From positions 1-8,658 of the forward strand of contig JAEOSR010000039.1 of assembly GCA_016840285.1 (NCBI GenBank): 8,658 nt of DNA, written 5' to 3'. The notes beneath the pieces were generated by a model. It was not told the origin of the DNA and did not search any database. It saw nothing but the letters and a program-made list of their open reading frames with translations. Below, in pieces: positions 1-6,915 of this stretch. Source of the stretch: Candidatus Hodarchaeota archaeon (GTDB lineage Archaea > Asgardarchaeota > Heimdallarchaeia > Hodarchaeales > Hodarchaeaceae). The translations under genes and the position numbers were made by a program. Every line of letters starts with the position of its first letter. The first letter of the stretch is position 1.

Positions 1-191
1 CTTAGAGCATTATATTTAATTTTCTACAAATATTCTTCTTTCCTCTCCCCTTGCTAGAGCTATGAACATCTACTGTTCTTCCTCCGTGTTCACTCTGTAT
101 TGATTGAGTATTCCAAGAAATTCAAGTGAAAGTGTATGATCCTCAGCAATTTCATAACGTTTTAAATTATTCTCGGAACAATCATTAAAAA
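1..191. other. Non-coding or relic stretch downstream of the ABC operon
   Basis: No convincing gene is visible here. On the minus strand one frame stays open from 201 to 16, apart from a single TAG at 72-70 that is followed immediately by an ATG at 69-67. Its translation has protein-like composition (segments such as RYEIAEDHTLSLEFLGIL, then MFIALARGEERRIFVEN), but the 5' part has no ATG or GTG start and a TGA at 204-202 closes it upstream. It could be the remains of a decayed gene or chance openness. No transcription terminator with a clear hairpin was found behind the last ABC gene. Confidence 0.3.
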
Positions 192-944
192 TTACAAAGT
201 CTCAAGGATAAGATCTTCCACTCCACTGTCTTGAAGATATTTACTTCTAGAGATCGATGAGATATCTTTAATTATCTTTCCATCTTCCAATAGAAGGATT
301 CTATCCCCATCTTGAGGAATATTATAATCATGAGTTGATATAATGAGTAAACTATTCAATTTTCTAGCAATTTGACGTAATAACGCCATTATTTCGATAG
401 CGGTCTCAAAATCCAAAGCTCCAGTAGGTTCATCAGCCAGGATGATTTTCGGATCATTAACAAGAGCTCTAGCAATTGCTACTCGTTGTTTTTCACCACG
501 AGATAATGAATCAACAATTCTATCTATCCTCTCTTCTAGACCAACTTCGGATAGTAGTTGATGTACCTTCTCACGAGTACAGTCTGCCCTATCAATTATC
601 AGCTTAAGTTCTAATGTCTCTTGGCATGATAACCCTTGGTGAAGCTCAAAGAATTGAAAAATGATGCCAAGAACGTCTCTTCGAAGTTCTGTTCTCGCAT
701 CATCACTTAAATCAAAAATATTGCGGTTATTTATCTCAACCTGGCCCTCTGTTGGTTTTTCAAGTCCTGCTATTATATTCATTAAGGTAGATTTGCCTGC
801 CCCGCTCGGGCCCATGAGTACTATCACTTCCCCTACATTCGCAGAGAAGGAAATACCTTTGAGGACAGTTAGTATTTCTTTTTGACTGATCGAATAGTCT
901 TTCTTTAGACTGACTATGCTTAAGATGGTACTCTCATCGTTCAT
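192..944 (-). CDS. ABC transporter ATP-binding protein, MacB/LolD-like, divergent signature (LSRGE)
   Basis: Cytoplasmic ATPase subunit of an FtsX/MacB-class ABC transporter, expected to bind and hydrolyse ATP at the inner face of the permease. Counting from a possible GTG at 953, Walker A is GPSGAGKST (48-56), the Q-loop Gln is 100, the signature is LSRGE (150-154), Walker B is IILADEP (170-176) followed by the family-typical TGALD, and the switch His is 208 in STHD. All catalytic elements are present. The unusual point is Arg in the signature where Gly is usual. I prefer the ATG at 944, because the GTG at 953 lies within GTGAT (953-949), a plausible ribosome binding site 4 bases before that ATG. 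It is last in the operon, about 17 bases after the other ATPase gene. The family assignment is firm; the substrate is unknown. Confidence 0.93.
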   Translation of the reverse strand: MNDESTILSIVSLKKDYSISQKEILTVLKGISFSANVGEVIVLMGPSGAGKSTLMNIIAGLEKPTEGQVEINNRNIFDLSDDARTELRRDVLGIIFQFFELHQGLSCQETLELKLIIDRADCTREKVHQLLSEVGLEERIDRIVDSLSRGEKQRVAIARALVNDPKIILADEPTGALDFETAIEIMALLRQIARKLNSLLIISTHDYNIPQDGDRILLLEDGKIIKDISSISRSKYLQDSGVEDLILETL

Positions 945-948
945 ATAA

Positions 949-953
949 ATCAC
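949..953 (-). promoter_or_regulatory. Ribosome binding site deciding the ATPase start
   Basis: GTGAT matches the 3' half of the archaeal Shine-Dalgarno consensus and sits 4 bases before the ATG at 944. It argues against reading its own GTG as the start codon. Confidence 0.4.
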
Positions 954-961
954 ATTAAGTG

Positions 962-1681
962 CTAATTAGAATCTTTTCCCTGTTCAATCTTAATTTCTTT
1001 TAATACACCTTCTTTCATGATAAAACAATGATCTGTGCGTCTGACCATCCTCAAATCATGGGTCACCATGATCACAGTTTTCCCCTGTTTCGTACACAAT
1101 AATCGAATATAATTAACAAGCTTGATCGCATTTTGTGTATCCATTTGACTTGTAGGTTCGTCCAAGATGAGTAGCTCTGGGTTGTTTGCCAGGGCAATGG
1201 CTACCCCCAATCGCTGAATTTCCCCCCCTGATAATTGTTTAGGTTTTCTAGATTTTTTTGTGTCAAGGTTTACCTGGTCTAGTATTGAATGCACCCTTTT
1301 TCTCTTTTCTTTTGTTGTTATTTGTATTGATCCTAAAATTATTGGTAATATAACATTATCGAAAGTGTTGAGACCCCAAACAACATTTTCACGAGGATTC
1401 TGAAACATGAATCCAATGTTATTTCGATAATAAGAGAGTTTTTCCTTGGAAGAAAGCTCATTGACAAGGTAGTTTCTTATCTTAACGGTTCCAGCAGACG
1501 GTTCTAATAATCCAGCAATGATCATCAGAAGTGTTGTCTTGCCGCACCCGCTAGGCCCTAAAATACTGATAAACTCCCCTTTGTTGATAGAAAAACAAAT
1601 ACCTCGTAATGTTGCTTTTTTCACTTTGGATTCCTGAGGATAAATCTTAATGATATCTTCACATTCTAAATACAAATCCAT
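962..1681 (-). CDS. ABC transporter ATP-binding protein, MacB/LolD-like, canonical
   Basis: Complete 239-residue nucleotide-binding subunit with every expected motif: Walker A GPSGCGKTT (42-50), Q-loop Gln94 in FMFQN, signature LSGGE (150-154), Walker B LLILDEP (170-176) and switch His208 in VTHD. Tyr14 may be the A-loop aromatic that stacks on adenine. The length is normal for the LolD/MacB ATPase family. The ATG start at 1681 is preceded by GGTTAT, one mismatch from GGTGAT, with 4 bases spacing. It begins 12 bases after the permease stop and is followed closely by a second, different ATPase, so the three genes should be co-transcribed. Two non-identical ATPases suggest a heterodimer engine (inference). 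The stop is TAG. Confidence 0.95.
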   Translation of the reverse strand: MDLYLECEDIIKIYPQESKVKKATLRGICFSINKGEFISILGPSGCGKTTLLMIIAGLLEPSAGTVKIRNYLVNELSSKEKLSYYRNNIGFMFQNPRENVVWGLNTFDNVILPIILGSIQITTKEKRKRVHSILDQVNLDTKKSRKPKQLSGGEIQRLGVAIALANNPELLILDEPTSQMDTQNAIKLVNYIRLLCTKQGKTVIMVTHDLRMVRRTDHCFIMKEGVLKEIKIEQGKDSN

Positions 1682-1693
1682 TTTTATAACCAG

Positions 1694-4558
1694 TTACTCA
1701 AATCGTTTTAATAAAGAACCAATATCATATTTTTGTTGCAATATTATGGCAGGGATAATCGAGAGAATCATAATAACAATGAATAACAAAATATATAGAA
1801 AAAACTGTTCAAGTGGAAGAATAACATAAGGCCGTAAGCCTCCTCCTGTGGAAAATATGGATATAGTTTGTAGGAAAACACTAGAGAAGAGGGTTCCCAC
1901 AACAAACCCACCTATCAGGGCTGCGAGGACGATTAAAAACCCTTCAGACGTGATTAGTTTTAATATTTCTCTCTTTTTCAATCCCAACGCTCTTTCGATA
2001 GCATGCTCTCGTGAACGAGCATTCATTTGGAAAAAACCGTATAAAATCAAACAACCAGAGGCCAACACGAGTGAGATGACAAGATTGGTTTGTTGGGATG
2101 ATAAAAACTGATCCCAAGACCTTTCTTTCTTTAAAGCTTCATATTCATCAAAAATGCTGGTAATTTCGACGTTGTACCTACTTTCTAGCAATTCAATTTT
2201 TGATGGTGTGATGACTGATCTGGTTTTTATTAGAAAAGTGTAAGCCATGACAAAAGAGGATCTTTTATCGGAGATATGTTCTAACCCCTCTAGGAAATCC
2301 TGATGAATAATCATACCACGCTCTTCTTCACTGAAGATGATTAATGGATAAATCTCGAAAGAAGACACAACAGTTACGTTTGCTATCGGATGGTAAAAAA
2401 GAAGTTCCTCCCCACTAGTGTAATTTTCTGCCAATAAATTTAGTTGATAACTGTTTCCAATGGTAAGATCTTCTTTTTCAAGGAAGCCCACACTGGCCCC
2501 TACTGTGTAATTATTTACAAGAATTTCTTGTTGGAAAGAACTAAGGGAAGGCGAGAATTTACTTTGAGCGTAATTGGATACTACTTCAAAAAAGCTGGTG
2601 GGATCGATTCCTAGTAGTTTCACACTCCAGTAAGTCCCGCCATGAGATATTGTTTCGTATCTATACTGCATTTCTGCTAAAGTAACCCTTGTATAAGAAA
2701 CAATTTCTGAAATATTGTGTCGTATAAATTCCTTCAGAGCTTCCTCATCAGGCTTTTGAAAATCAACCCTGTAATCAGCACCAGTGTTGAATACAGCTTG
2801 TTGTTTAAAATGATGGTCGATTGAAGTACTATAGACGATTAAAATAAAGGAGTAAGAGACCAATAATGTTAAAAATAACCAAACATCAGATGTGGCTCTA
2901 AAAAATCGATTGAGGTTTTTAAAAGCCAAAGCTGGGAGATTATGATGTTTGTGCCAGGTTTTCTTCGATATCAGTCTAAAGAAATCCATATAAACGGTTC
3001 TTAATGAAAAAATTGTTCCTATAAAAGTAGCAATCAATGAAATAAGTGCTATAAAGGAAATGATTGGTCTGAAATCAGAAGTGAATATTGGTATTGAACT
3101 GGGGTCAATATATTGAAAGAGAAAAATTGAAACTAATAGTAATATGCCTCCTCCAATAAGTATCCTATTTGCCCAAGAGCGGCTAGGAATAGATTCATCC
3201 TTCATTAATCCAGTTATTAATATCCTTGAATGAAATTTGAAAACGAAAATAGTAATCCTTCCGTATATCAACCCTGTACTAATTCCAGAAAAAAATAATA
3301 CGTAGTGAAACCATTCTTGTGGATTGATAACAAGTTTTGGGGCTGCTCCCATAAAGATTATTAAAAAAATAGAATTTACAGTTCCCATTAAGAACCCAAC
3401 CAAGTTTGAAATTGTAAAGACTACCACTGCTTCTATGAATACTAAAATAACCGTCACTCTACGTGATAGTCCCCGAATAATTAAGGTACGAGTTCGTCTC
3501 AGTCTAGACAAATTCGTGTTATTGACCACGTAATTAGTAAAAAAGAGAGAAATGATTAAAAGCGGAAAAGCCATAATCATGAATTCAATGAAAAGATAAA
3601 TCCAATTCAATTGAAACATGATTAATTCTTCTTTACAACTAGAATAACTTACAGAAGCATCGGAATATAGTCTTTCAAACTTGTTTTCAAATTGTTCCAA
3701 TCTCTCTAAATATTTTGGGACTTCGTGAGCTTTAAGGGCGGAACTATCAAATCTAAATCTTACATACAACTCCCTCCTCCCAATAAGTTCCCTAGGATCC
3801 ATATTGGAAGATTCTGTGATTTTTTTAACTACTGACTGATAATCATTTTTCTGGATAATTATACAATATTGTTTGGATAACGATAAACCAGTTGTTGACT
3901 TAATAACGCTGATATATTTGTTATAGATCCAATATGAAGCAAAATTTTCTTCTTGGAGTAAAGGAAGTATTCCTACCACTTTTAGAGGGAATGATGAGTT
4001 TGAATCACCTTGAGTAGATGTGATATAGTAACTGGAATTTAATTCAAACAAATCTTTTGTATATTCTGGAACAACGAGTATTGTTTCATTAGCGTTTTGA
4101 GGCAATCGGCTCCCTGAGATGAGAAGTTTCATTATTGCATTTGCCTTGTTTTCTTCAAAGTAGAATACTAGACCCACTTCTCGAACTTTTGAAAAATTTA
4201 TTGGTTGAAAATAGACAGCAGGATTTATCCACGAACCGTTAATATATGAATCCAGGTTTACTTGAATTAATGTTTTATTGAGATCCTCTAATATTTGATC
4301 AATAGTCTCTACTGGGAATGAGAGAGGATCTAATTCATAGCGAATATTAGCTTTAAAATGAAATTCATTTTTTTCATCTAATTCTTTCTTTGTATGGTCA
4401 AACATAACCTCATTATTTGAATCTAGAATAAGACAAATAGAAACGACTGTTGTTTGGATAAAAGACAAGGATAAGATAATGAGGAAAATGGAGTTCCTAT
4501 ATCCTCTCAATAATTTATATAACAACGATATCCATTCTGATACTAATTCATTCACCAT
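1694..4558 (-). CDS. Large FtsX/MacB-type ABC transporter permease with two membrane halves
   Basis: Membrane subunit of the ABC system, 954 residues. The N-terminal anchor helix is at about 23-45, followed by a large probably extracytoplasmic domain (about 46-317). A central block of helices lies at about 318-342, 368-404, 417-441, 465-481, 498-520 and 559-577. A second extracytoplasmic domain spans about 580-823, and the last helices are at 824-845, 872-900 and 917-941. FtsX-type coupling segments occur twice. One is at about 350-392 (RLRRTRTLIIRGLSRR then a Glu-containing helix) and one at about 847-890 (RSREHAIERALGLKKREILK then SEGFLIV). The protein therefore looks like two FtsX-like halves fused, which could make a full transporter from one chain. 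Several N-x-S/T sequons lie in the outer domains (for example near 157, 174 and 713). The substrate is not identifiable; lipid, lipoprotein or peptide release are all known for the family. Start is the ATG at 4558; no clear ribosome site precedes it. Confidence 0.92.
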   Translation of the reverse strand: MVNELVSEWISLLYKLLRGYRNSIFLIILSLSFIQTTVVSICLILDSNNEVMFDHTKKELDEKNEFHFKANIRYELDPLSFPVETIDQILEDLNKTLIQVNLDSYINGSWINPAVYFQPINFSKVREVGLVFYFEENKANAIMKLLISGSRLPQNANETILVVPEYTKDLFELNSSYYITSTQGDSNSSFPLKVVGILPLLQEENFASYWIYNKYISVIKSTTGLSLSKQYCIIIQKNDYQSVVKKITESSNMDPRELIGRRELYVRFRFDSSALKAHEVPKYLERLEQFENKFERLYSDASVSYSSCKEELIMFQLNWIYLFIEFMIMAFPLLIISLFFTNYVVNNTNLSRLRRTRTLIIRGLSRRVTVILVFIEAVVVFTISNLVGFLMGTVNSIFLIIFMGAAPKLVINPQEWFHYVLFFSGISTGLIYGRITIFVFKFHSRILITGLMKDESIPSRSWANRILIGGGILLLVSIFLFQYIDPSSIPIFTSDFRPIISFIALISLIATFIGTIFSLRTVYMDFFRLISKKTWHKHHNLPALAFKNLNRFFRATSDVWLFLTLLVSYSFILIVYSTSIDHHFKQQAVFNTGADYRVDFQKPDEEALKEFIRHNISEIVSYTRVTLAEMQYRYETISHGGTYWSVKLLGIDPTSFFEVVSNYAQSKFSPSLSSFQQEILVNNYTVGASVGFLEKEDLTIGNSYQLNLLAENYTSGEELLFYHPIANVTVVSSFEIYPLIIFSEEERGMIIHQDFLEGLEHISDKRSSFVMAYTFLIKTRSVITPSKIELLESRYNVEITSIFDEYEALKKERSWDQFLSSQQTNLVISLVLASGCLILYGFFQMNARSREHAIERALGLKKREILKLITSEGFLIVLAALIGGFVVGTLFSSVFLQTISIFSTGGGLRPYVILPLEQFFLYILLFIVIMILSIIPAIILQQKYDIGSLLKRFE

Positions 4559-4618
4559 CCCATTTTTAATAAATACTCTGTCAGACCTAGTGAACCTACC
4601 ATCACATATGACCTATTC

Positions 4619-4822
4619 TCATTTCTCATTACTCTGTAGATTATTTATATAGCCTTTACGTAGATAACCATTAAATTTTATCGGTTTAGCTCTTGTAGAT
4701 ACCCGTATTTTGGTAAGAATAATCCACTCACTCTCTAAATCTACGTAGTCATTTACTTTGAAGGATAGTGAACCAATGCAAATATATTCAATTCTATCAC
4801 AGTCAAAGATTGAGTGGTACAT
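4619..4822 (-). CDS. Small hypothetical protein upstream of the ABC operon
   Basis: A 67-residue frame from the ATG at 4822, or 72 residues from a TTG at 4837. I do not recognise it. The sequence alternates hydrophobic and polar residues in the middle (around IEYICIGSLSFKVNDYV and WIILTKIRVS), suggesting a small beta-rich fold, and ends in a basic, polar tail. There is no signal peptide, membrane segment or zinc motif, although two Cys occur near the N-terminus. It lies 60 bases upstream of the permease on the same strand and could be the first gene of that operon. Against its reality are the short length, the absence of a clear ribosome site, and a strong TATA-like box inside its 3' end. It could equally be chance openness. 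Confidence 0.35.
   Translation of the reverse strand: MYHSIFDCDRIEYICIGSLSFKVNDYVDLESEWIILTKIRVSTRAKPIKFNGYLRKGYINNLQSNEK
4644..4654 (-). promoter_or_regulatory. TATA-like promoter candidate for the ABC operon
   Basis: Read on the minus strand this is GGC followed by TATATAAA, the best archaeal TATA-box match upstream of the permease. A start of transcription about 26 bases on would fall near 4622 and give a leader of about 64 bases. It lies inside the 3' end of the small upstream frame, where it also encodes Gly-Tyr-Ile-Asn, so it may be coincidental. Confidence 0.35.
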
Positions 4823-4890
4823 GGTCGAGATTTTCAATCCTAAAAGATTTTAAGTCTCTTTTGCCCGGTAATATCAAGGTATTTTATTGT

Positions 4891-4925
4891 AAAAAAAAAG
4901 AAAAGGATATATTAACAAATATCCT
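4891..4925 (-). terminator. Hairpin plus T-tract terminator
   Basis: On the minus strand a perfect 7-base-pair stem, AGGATAT (4925-4919) with ATATCCT (4910-4904), closes an 8-base loop. It is followed directly by TTT, C and nine T (4903-4891). It lies about 35 bases after the stop of the beta-rich gene ending at 4960, the right place and orientation to end that transcript. The stem is AT-rich, but archaeal termination depends mainly on the T tract. Confidence 0.55.
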
Positions 4926-4959
4926 GGGTTTTGTGAACAGCAGATAACTCTAATTGATG

Positions 4960-5403
4960 TTATTCTTCTACAATGCTGACTTTCCACATATTAACCTTTC
5001 TGTCACCATTGTAGAAGTCTACATCCCAAGTTCCCCACCATACATCCAGGTGGGTTGCATCGAATTTCATCTCGAAAGAATAGACGGCATCTCTGTAGAA
5101 ATATTGGTAATTAGCCATTGTAACAAATTCTGTCTGTTCTGAATCCGTTGGAATACTAGTGAAAACCGCAGAGTTCGAGAATGAGCTACCCGACCCTGTT
5201 AATTTGTCTGCATAACCATATATTGCATACCAACCGTCAAGATCATGTATGTTTGTATATCCAGTAATTTTGAAAGTAGCTGTAATAGTGTAATAACCAG
5301 AAGAAGGGACAGTCCAACGACCACCGCTATCAGCATCAGATTCAACGTTAACCCTGGCATAACCACCGCTTCGAAGGAATATATCATAAGCTCTGCAATT
5401 CAT
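4960..5403 (-). CDS. Hypothetical beta-rich, secreted-protein-like domain, possibly truncated at its 5' end
   Basis: A 147-residue frame from the ATG at 5403; a GTG at 5430 would add nine residues (MIIFLLLTH). Composition is that of an extracytoplasmic beta-sandwich: many Tyr, Trp, Gly, Ser and Thr, few Lys, and alternating strand patterns such as GYYTITATFKITGY, VYSFEMKF and LDVWWGTWDVDFY. The longer form would begin with a short hydrophobic stretch like the end of a signal peptide, but it lacks a basic n-region and a full hydrophobic core. Upstream DNA is occupied by the opposite-strand TPR gene, and I see no TATA box or ribosome site for this gene. It could therefore be the surviving C-terminal domain of a larger surface protein, or a small intact protein. 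No family was recognised. A terminator follows it. Confidence 0.55.
   Translation of the reverse strand: MNCRAYDIFLRSGGYARVNVESDADSGGRWTVPSSGYYTITATFKITGYTNIHDLDGWYAIYGYADKLTGSGSSFSNSAVFTSIPTDSEQTEFVTMANYQYFYRDAVYSFEMKFDATHLDVWWGTWDVDFYNGDRKVNMWKVSIVEE
5378..5385 (+). promoter_or_regulatory. TATA-like box for the TPR gene
   Basis: AATATATC lies inside the opposite-strand beta-rich gene. About 26 bases further on transcription would start near 5407, giving a leader of about 16 bases to the ATG at 5423. This supports 5423 over the in-frame ATG at 5402. Confidence 0.35.
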
Positions 5404-5422
5404 GTGTGTTAACAGAAGGAAA

Positions 5423-6019
5423 ATGATCACACTAGATGATCTTCGCTATCCTAAAGAATGGAATCAAGTCGGATTGAGTCTGATGCAGATTGGTAAGGTC
5501 AAAAAGGCTGAAAAGGCATTTGAAAAGGCTTTAGAATTACGACCAAACTTCATCCAAGCATTAAATAATCTAGGTGCTGTCTATATAGAACAAAAAAGGT
5601 ACAAGAAAGCCAAACGGACTTTTCACAAGATAATCACTCTTGACCCTTCATATTCGGGGGCAAAAACGAACTTAGGGCGAGTATATCTTGATCAACGGGA
5701 TTATGCGACTGCAGAGCACTACTTCCAAGAAGCTATTGAGATTGAAGCAACTAAAATTGATGCTTGGTTGAATTTAGGGGTGGCTTTTCTGGCCCAGAAC
5801 CGAGATCAAGATGCAATCAAAACATTCCAGCAAGCTCTATTGGTGAATACAACCGATAAATATGCCCATCGTATCTGGAATAATCTGGGATTGGTCTATT
5901 TGCGACAACAGAATCTGTCAAAGGCGTTGGATGCGTTTAAGAAAGCCCTATTCCATGCTCCTGACTGGGATAAACCTCGATTAACTGGATTGATGAACGA
6001 GTTAACGCGCATGACTTAA
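5423..6019 (+). CDS. TPR repeat protein
   Basis: Soluble protein of about 198 residues built almost entirely of tetratricopeptide repeats, which form paired helices that bind partner proteins. Counting from the alternative ATG at 5402, five 34-residue repeats lie at about 17-50, 51-84, 85-118, 119-152 and 156-189. Each shows the family signature (for example NNLGAVYIEQKRYKKA and NNLGLVYLRQQNLSKA), with Gly at position 8, Ala at 20 and mostly Pro or Asp at the repeat end. A short capping helix follows. No catalytic domain or membrane segment is present. I chose 5423 because GAAGGA stands just before it, though with only 2 bases spacing, and because it avoids overlap with the divergent gene. 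The next gene starts 62 bases downstream on the same strand. The partner is unknown, so the specific role cannot be stated. Confidence 0.88.
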   Translation: MITLDDLRYPKEWNQVGLSLMQIGKVKKAEKAFEKALELRPNFIQALNNLGAVYIEQKRYKKAKRTFHKIITLDPSYSGAKTNLGRVYLDQRDYATAEHYFQEAIEIEATKIDAWLNLGVAFLAQNRDQDAIKTFQQALLVNTTDKYAHRIWNNLGLVYLRQQNLSKALDAFKKALFHAPDWDKPRLTGLMNELTRMT

Positions 6020-6033
6020 TTATTCATAATGAG

Positions 6034-6076
6034 TATAAAGATGGAATAGCCACTCAAAATGAAGAGAGATAGGTGA
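6034..6076 (+). promoter_or_regulatory. TATA-like box and ribosome binding site of the basic-tail gene
   Basis: TATAAA at 6034-6039 would place transcription start near 6062. AGGTGA at 6071-6076, followed by 6 bases and ATG at 6082, matches the archaeal Shine-Dalgarno consensus AGGAGGTGAT. The in-frame GTG at 6073 is part of this site, so it is unlikely to be the start codon. Confidence 0.5.
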
Positions 6077-6081
6077 CACCC

Positions 6082-6915
6082 ATGTCAATAGACATACCAA
6101 GGAAGGTAGTAAAACTATGGGAGAAGGGGCTCCAAGCTAAGGAACGAGGCCAGAAGGAAGAGGCGATGAAAGAATTTCTCGGATATTATGACATGATAAA
6201 CTTCTTTCTACAATCAGACACCTCCTTTTCGCGGGAACTTTTAAAGACACACCAGGAGGCGGTGGAGAAGGAAATACAAGAATTACTCCTTGATGAGGAG
6301 TATCTGAAGATAACGACTATCCCCGAAGAGGGCATTGTAGAAATAAAAGCTGCCGTGGGTTTGGGAGACCAAGAGGGAGATCAACTGTGTGATCAGTATG
6401 ATTTACTCCACGCTCCCATATATGTGAAATGTCCACAGAACAGAATGTTAGAAGTGGAGCAGTTAACCCTAGTGGAATACCAGAATGAGAAATGTCTCAG
6501 CGAAAGAGTGTTGAAAATGAAACTGCTCTGTGAGGGACGAACCGCGGAGTTTGTATATGATCGAGTATACAATGACCCAATAACACTCCAAGGAATAGCT
6601 GAAAGAATCCTTGAGTCCACTGGAGCGAATTTCAATCAAAATATGGTGGGTGATACCCAGATCATCATCCAGACCAATTACCCCTCTTTAAGGAACCTGC
6701 TAGAGGACTACCTTGTGAGAGGGGGGTGGATTCCCCCCGAGGAAGCTGACCAGATTGAGGTGATAGGGTATCCATCGAAGAAGACGAATCATGAGGAGTT
6801 GTTTGGGTTGAACGCGTTGAAGGAGAGCTTGCCAAACCGAAAGAGCAATAAGAAGAAACCTCCACGATCAGCTCCTAAGAAAGCACCCCCTTTTCGGCCA
6901 CGAAGGAGAAGATAA
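6082..6915 (+). CDS. Hypothetical protein with N-terminal helical hairpin and basic C-terminal tail
   Basis: Protein of 277 residues that I do not recognise. Residues about 8-44 form a likely helical hairpin (LWEKGLQAKERGQ, then KEEAMKEFLGYYDMINFFLQ) with the Gly/Ala spacing of a single TPR or MIT-type unit. A further charged helix follows (about 50-73). The middle (about 76-230) looks like a mixed alpha/beta globular domain with four Cys and no obvious catalytic motif. Residues 251-277 are disordered-looking: 13 Lys or Arg, 7 Pro and no acidic residue, ending in four Arg, which suggests binding to nucleic acid or another acidic surface. Base composition is richer in G+C than the neighbours, with GGG and CCC codons that are rare elsewhere in the window. 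It follows the TPR gene by 62 bases. No function can be assigned. Confidence 0.8.
   Translation: MSIDIPRKVVKLWEKGLQAKERGQKEEAMKEFLGYYDMINFFLQSDTSFSRELLKTHQEAVEKEIQELLLDEEYLKITTIPEEGIVEIKAAVGLGDQEGDQLCDQYDLLHAPIYVKCPQNRMLEVEQLTLVEYQNEKCLSERVLKMKLLCEGRTAEFVYDRVYNDPITLQGIAERILESTGANFNQNMVGDTQIIIQTNYPSLRNLLEDYLVRGGWIPPEEADQIEVIGYPSKKTNHEELFGLNALKESLPNRKSNKKKPPRSAPKKAPPFRPRRRR
6721..6738 (+). repeat. Perfect G6/C6 inverted repeat inside a coding region
   Basis: Six G (6721-6726), a six-base loop and six C (6733-6738) encode Gly-Gly-Trp-Ile-Pro-Pro. In RNA this would be a very stable hairpin, unusual in such AT-rich DNA. It could affect translation or mRNA stability, or simply follow from the codons used. 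Confidence 0.6.

Noticed and set aside
661..885. Plus-strand open frame of 74 codons
   Set aside because: It lies wholly antisense to the divergent ATPase, whose Walker A and family motifs are intact.
1848..2111. Plus-strand open frame of 87 codons
   Set aside because: Antisense to the C-terminal FtsX segment of the permease; no ribosome site or recognisable domain.
3324..3533. Plus-strand open frame of 69 codons
   Set aside because: Antisense to the central membrane block of the permease; its Thr/Ile-rich composition mirrors the opposite strand.
4564..4573. TATA-like TTTATTAAAA just before the permease
   Set aside because: It is only about 10-15 bases from the start codon, so transcription would begin inside the gene.
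4954..5142. Plus-strand open frame of 62 codons
   Set aside because: Antisense to the C-terminal half of the beta-rich gene, with no supporting signals.
5199..5387. Minus-strand hydrophobic frame resembling a membrane protein
   Set aside because: It overlaps the beta-rich gene in another frame. That gene has better length, composition and a terminator, and the hydrophobicity follows from T-rich second positions in the shifted frame.
6393..6865. Two minus-strand open frames (6393-6635 and 6665-6865)
   Set aside because: Both lie inside the basic-tail gene, whose ribosome site and codon pattern are much stronger.
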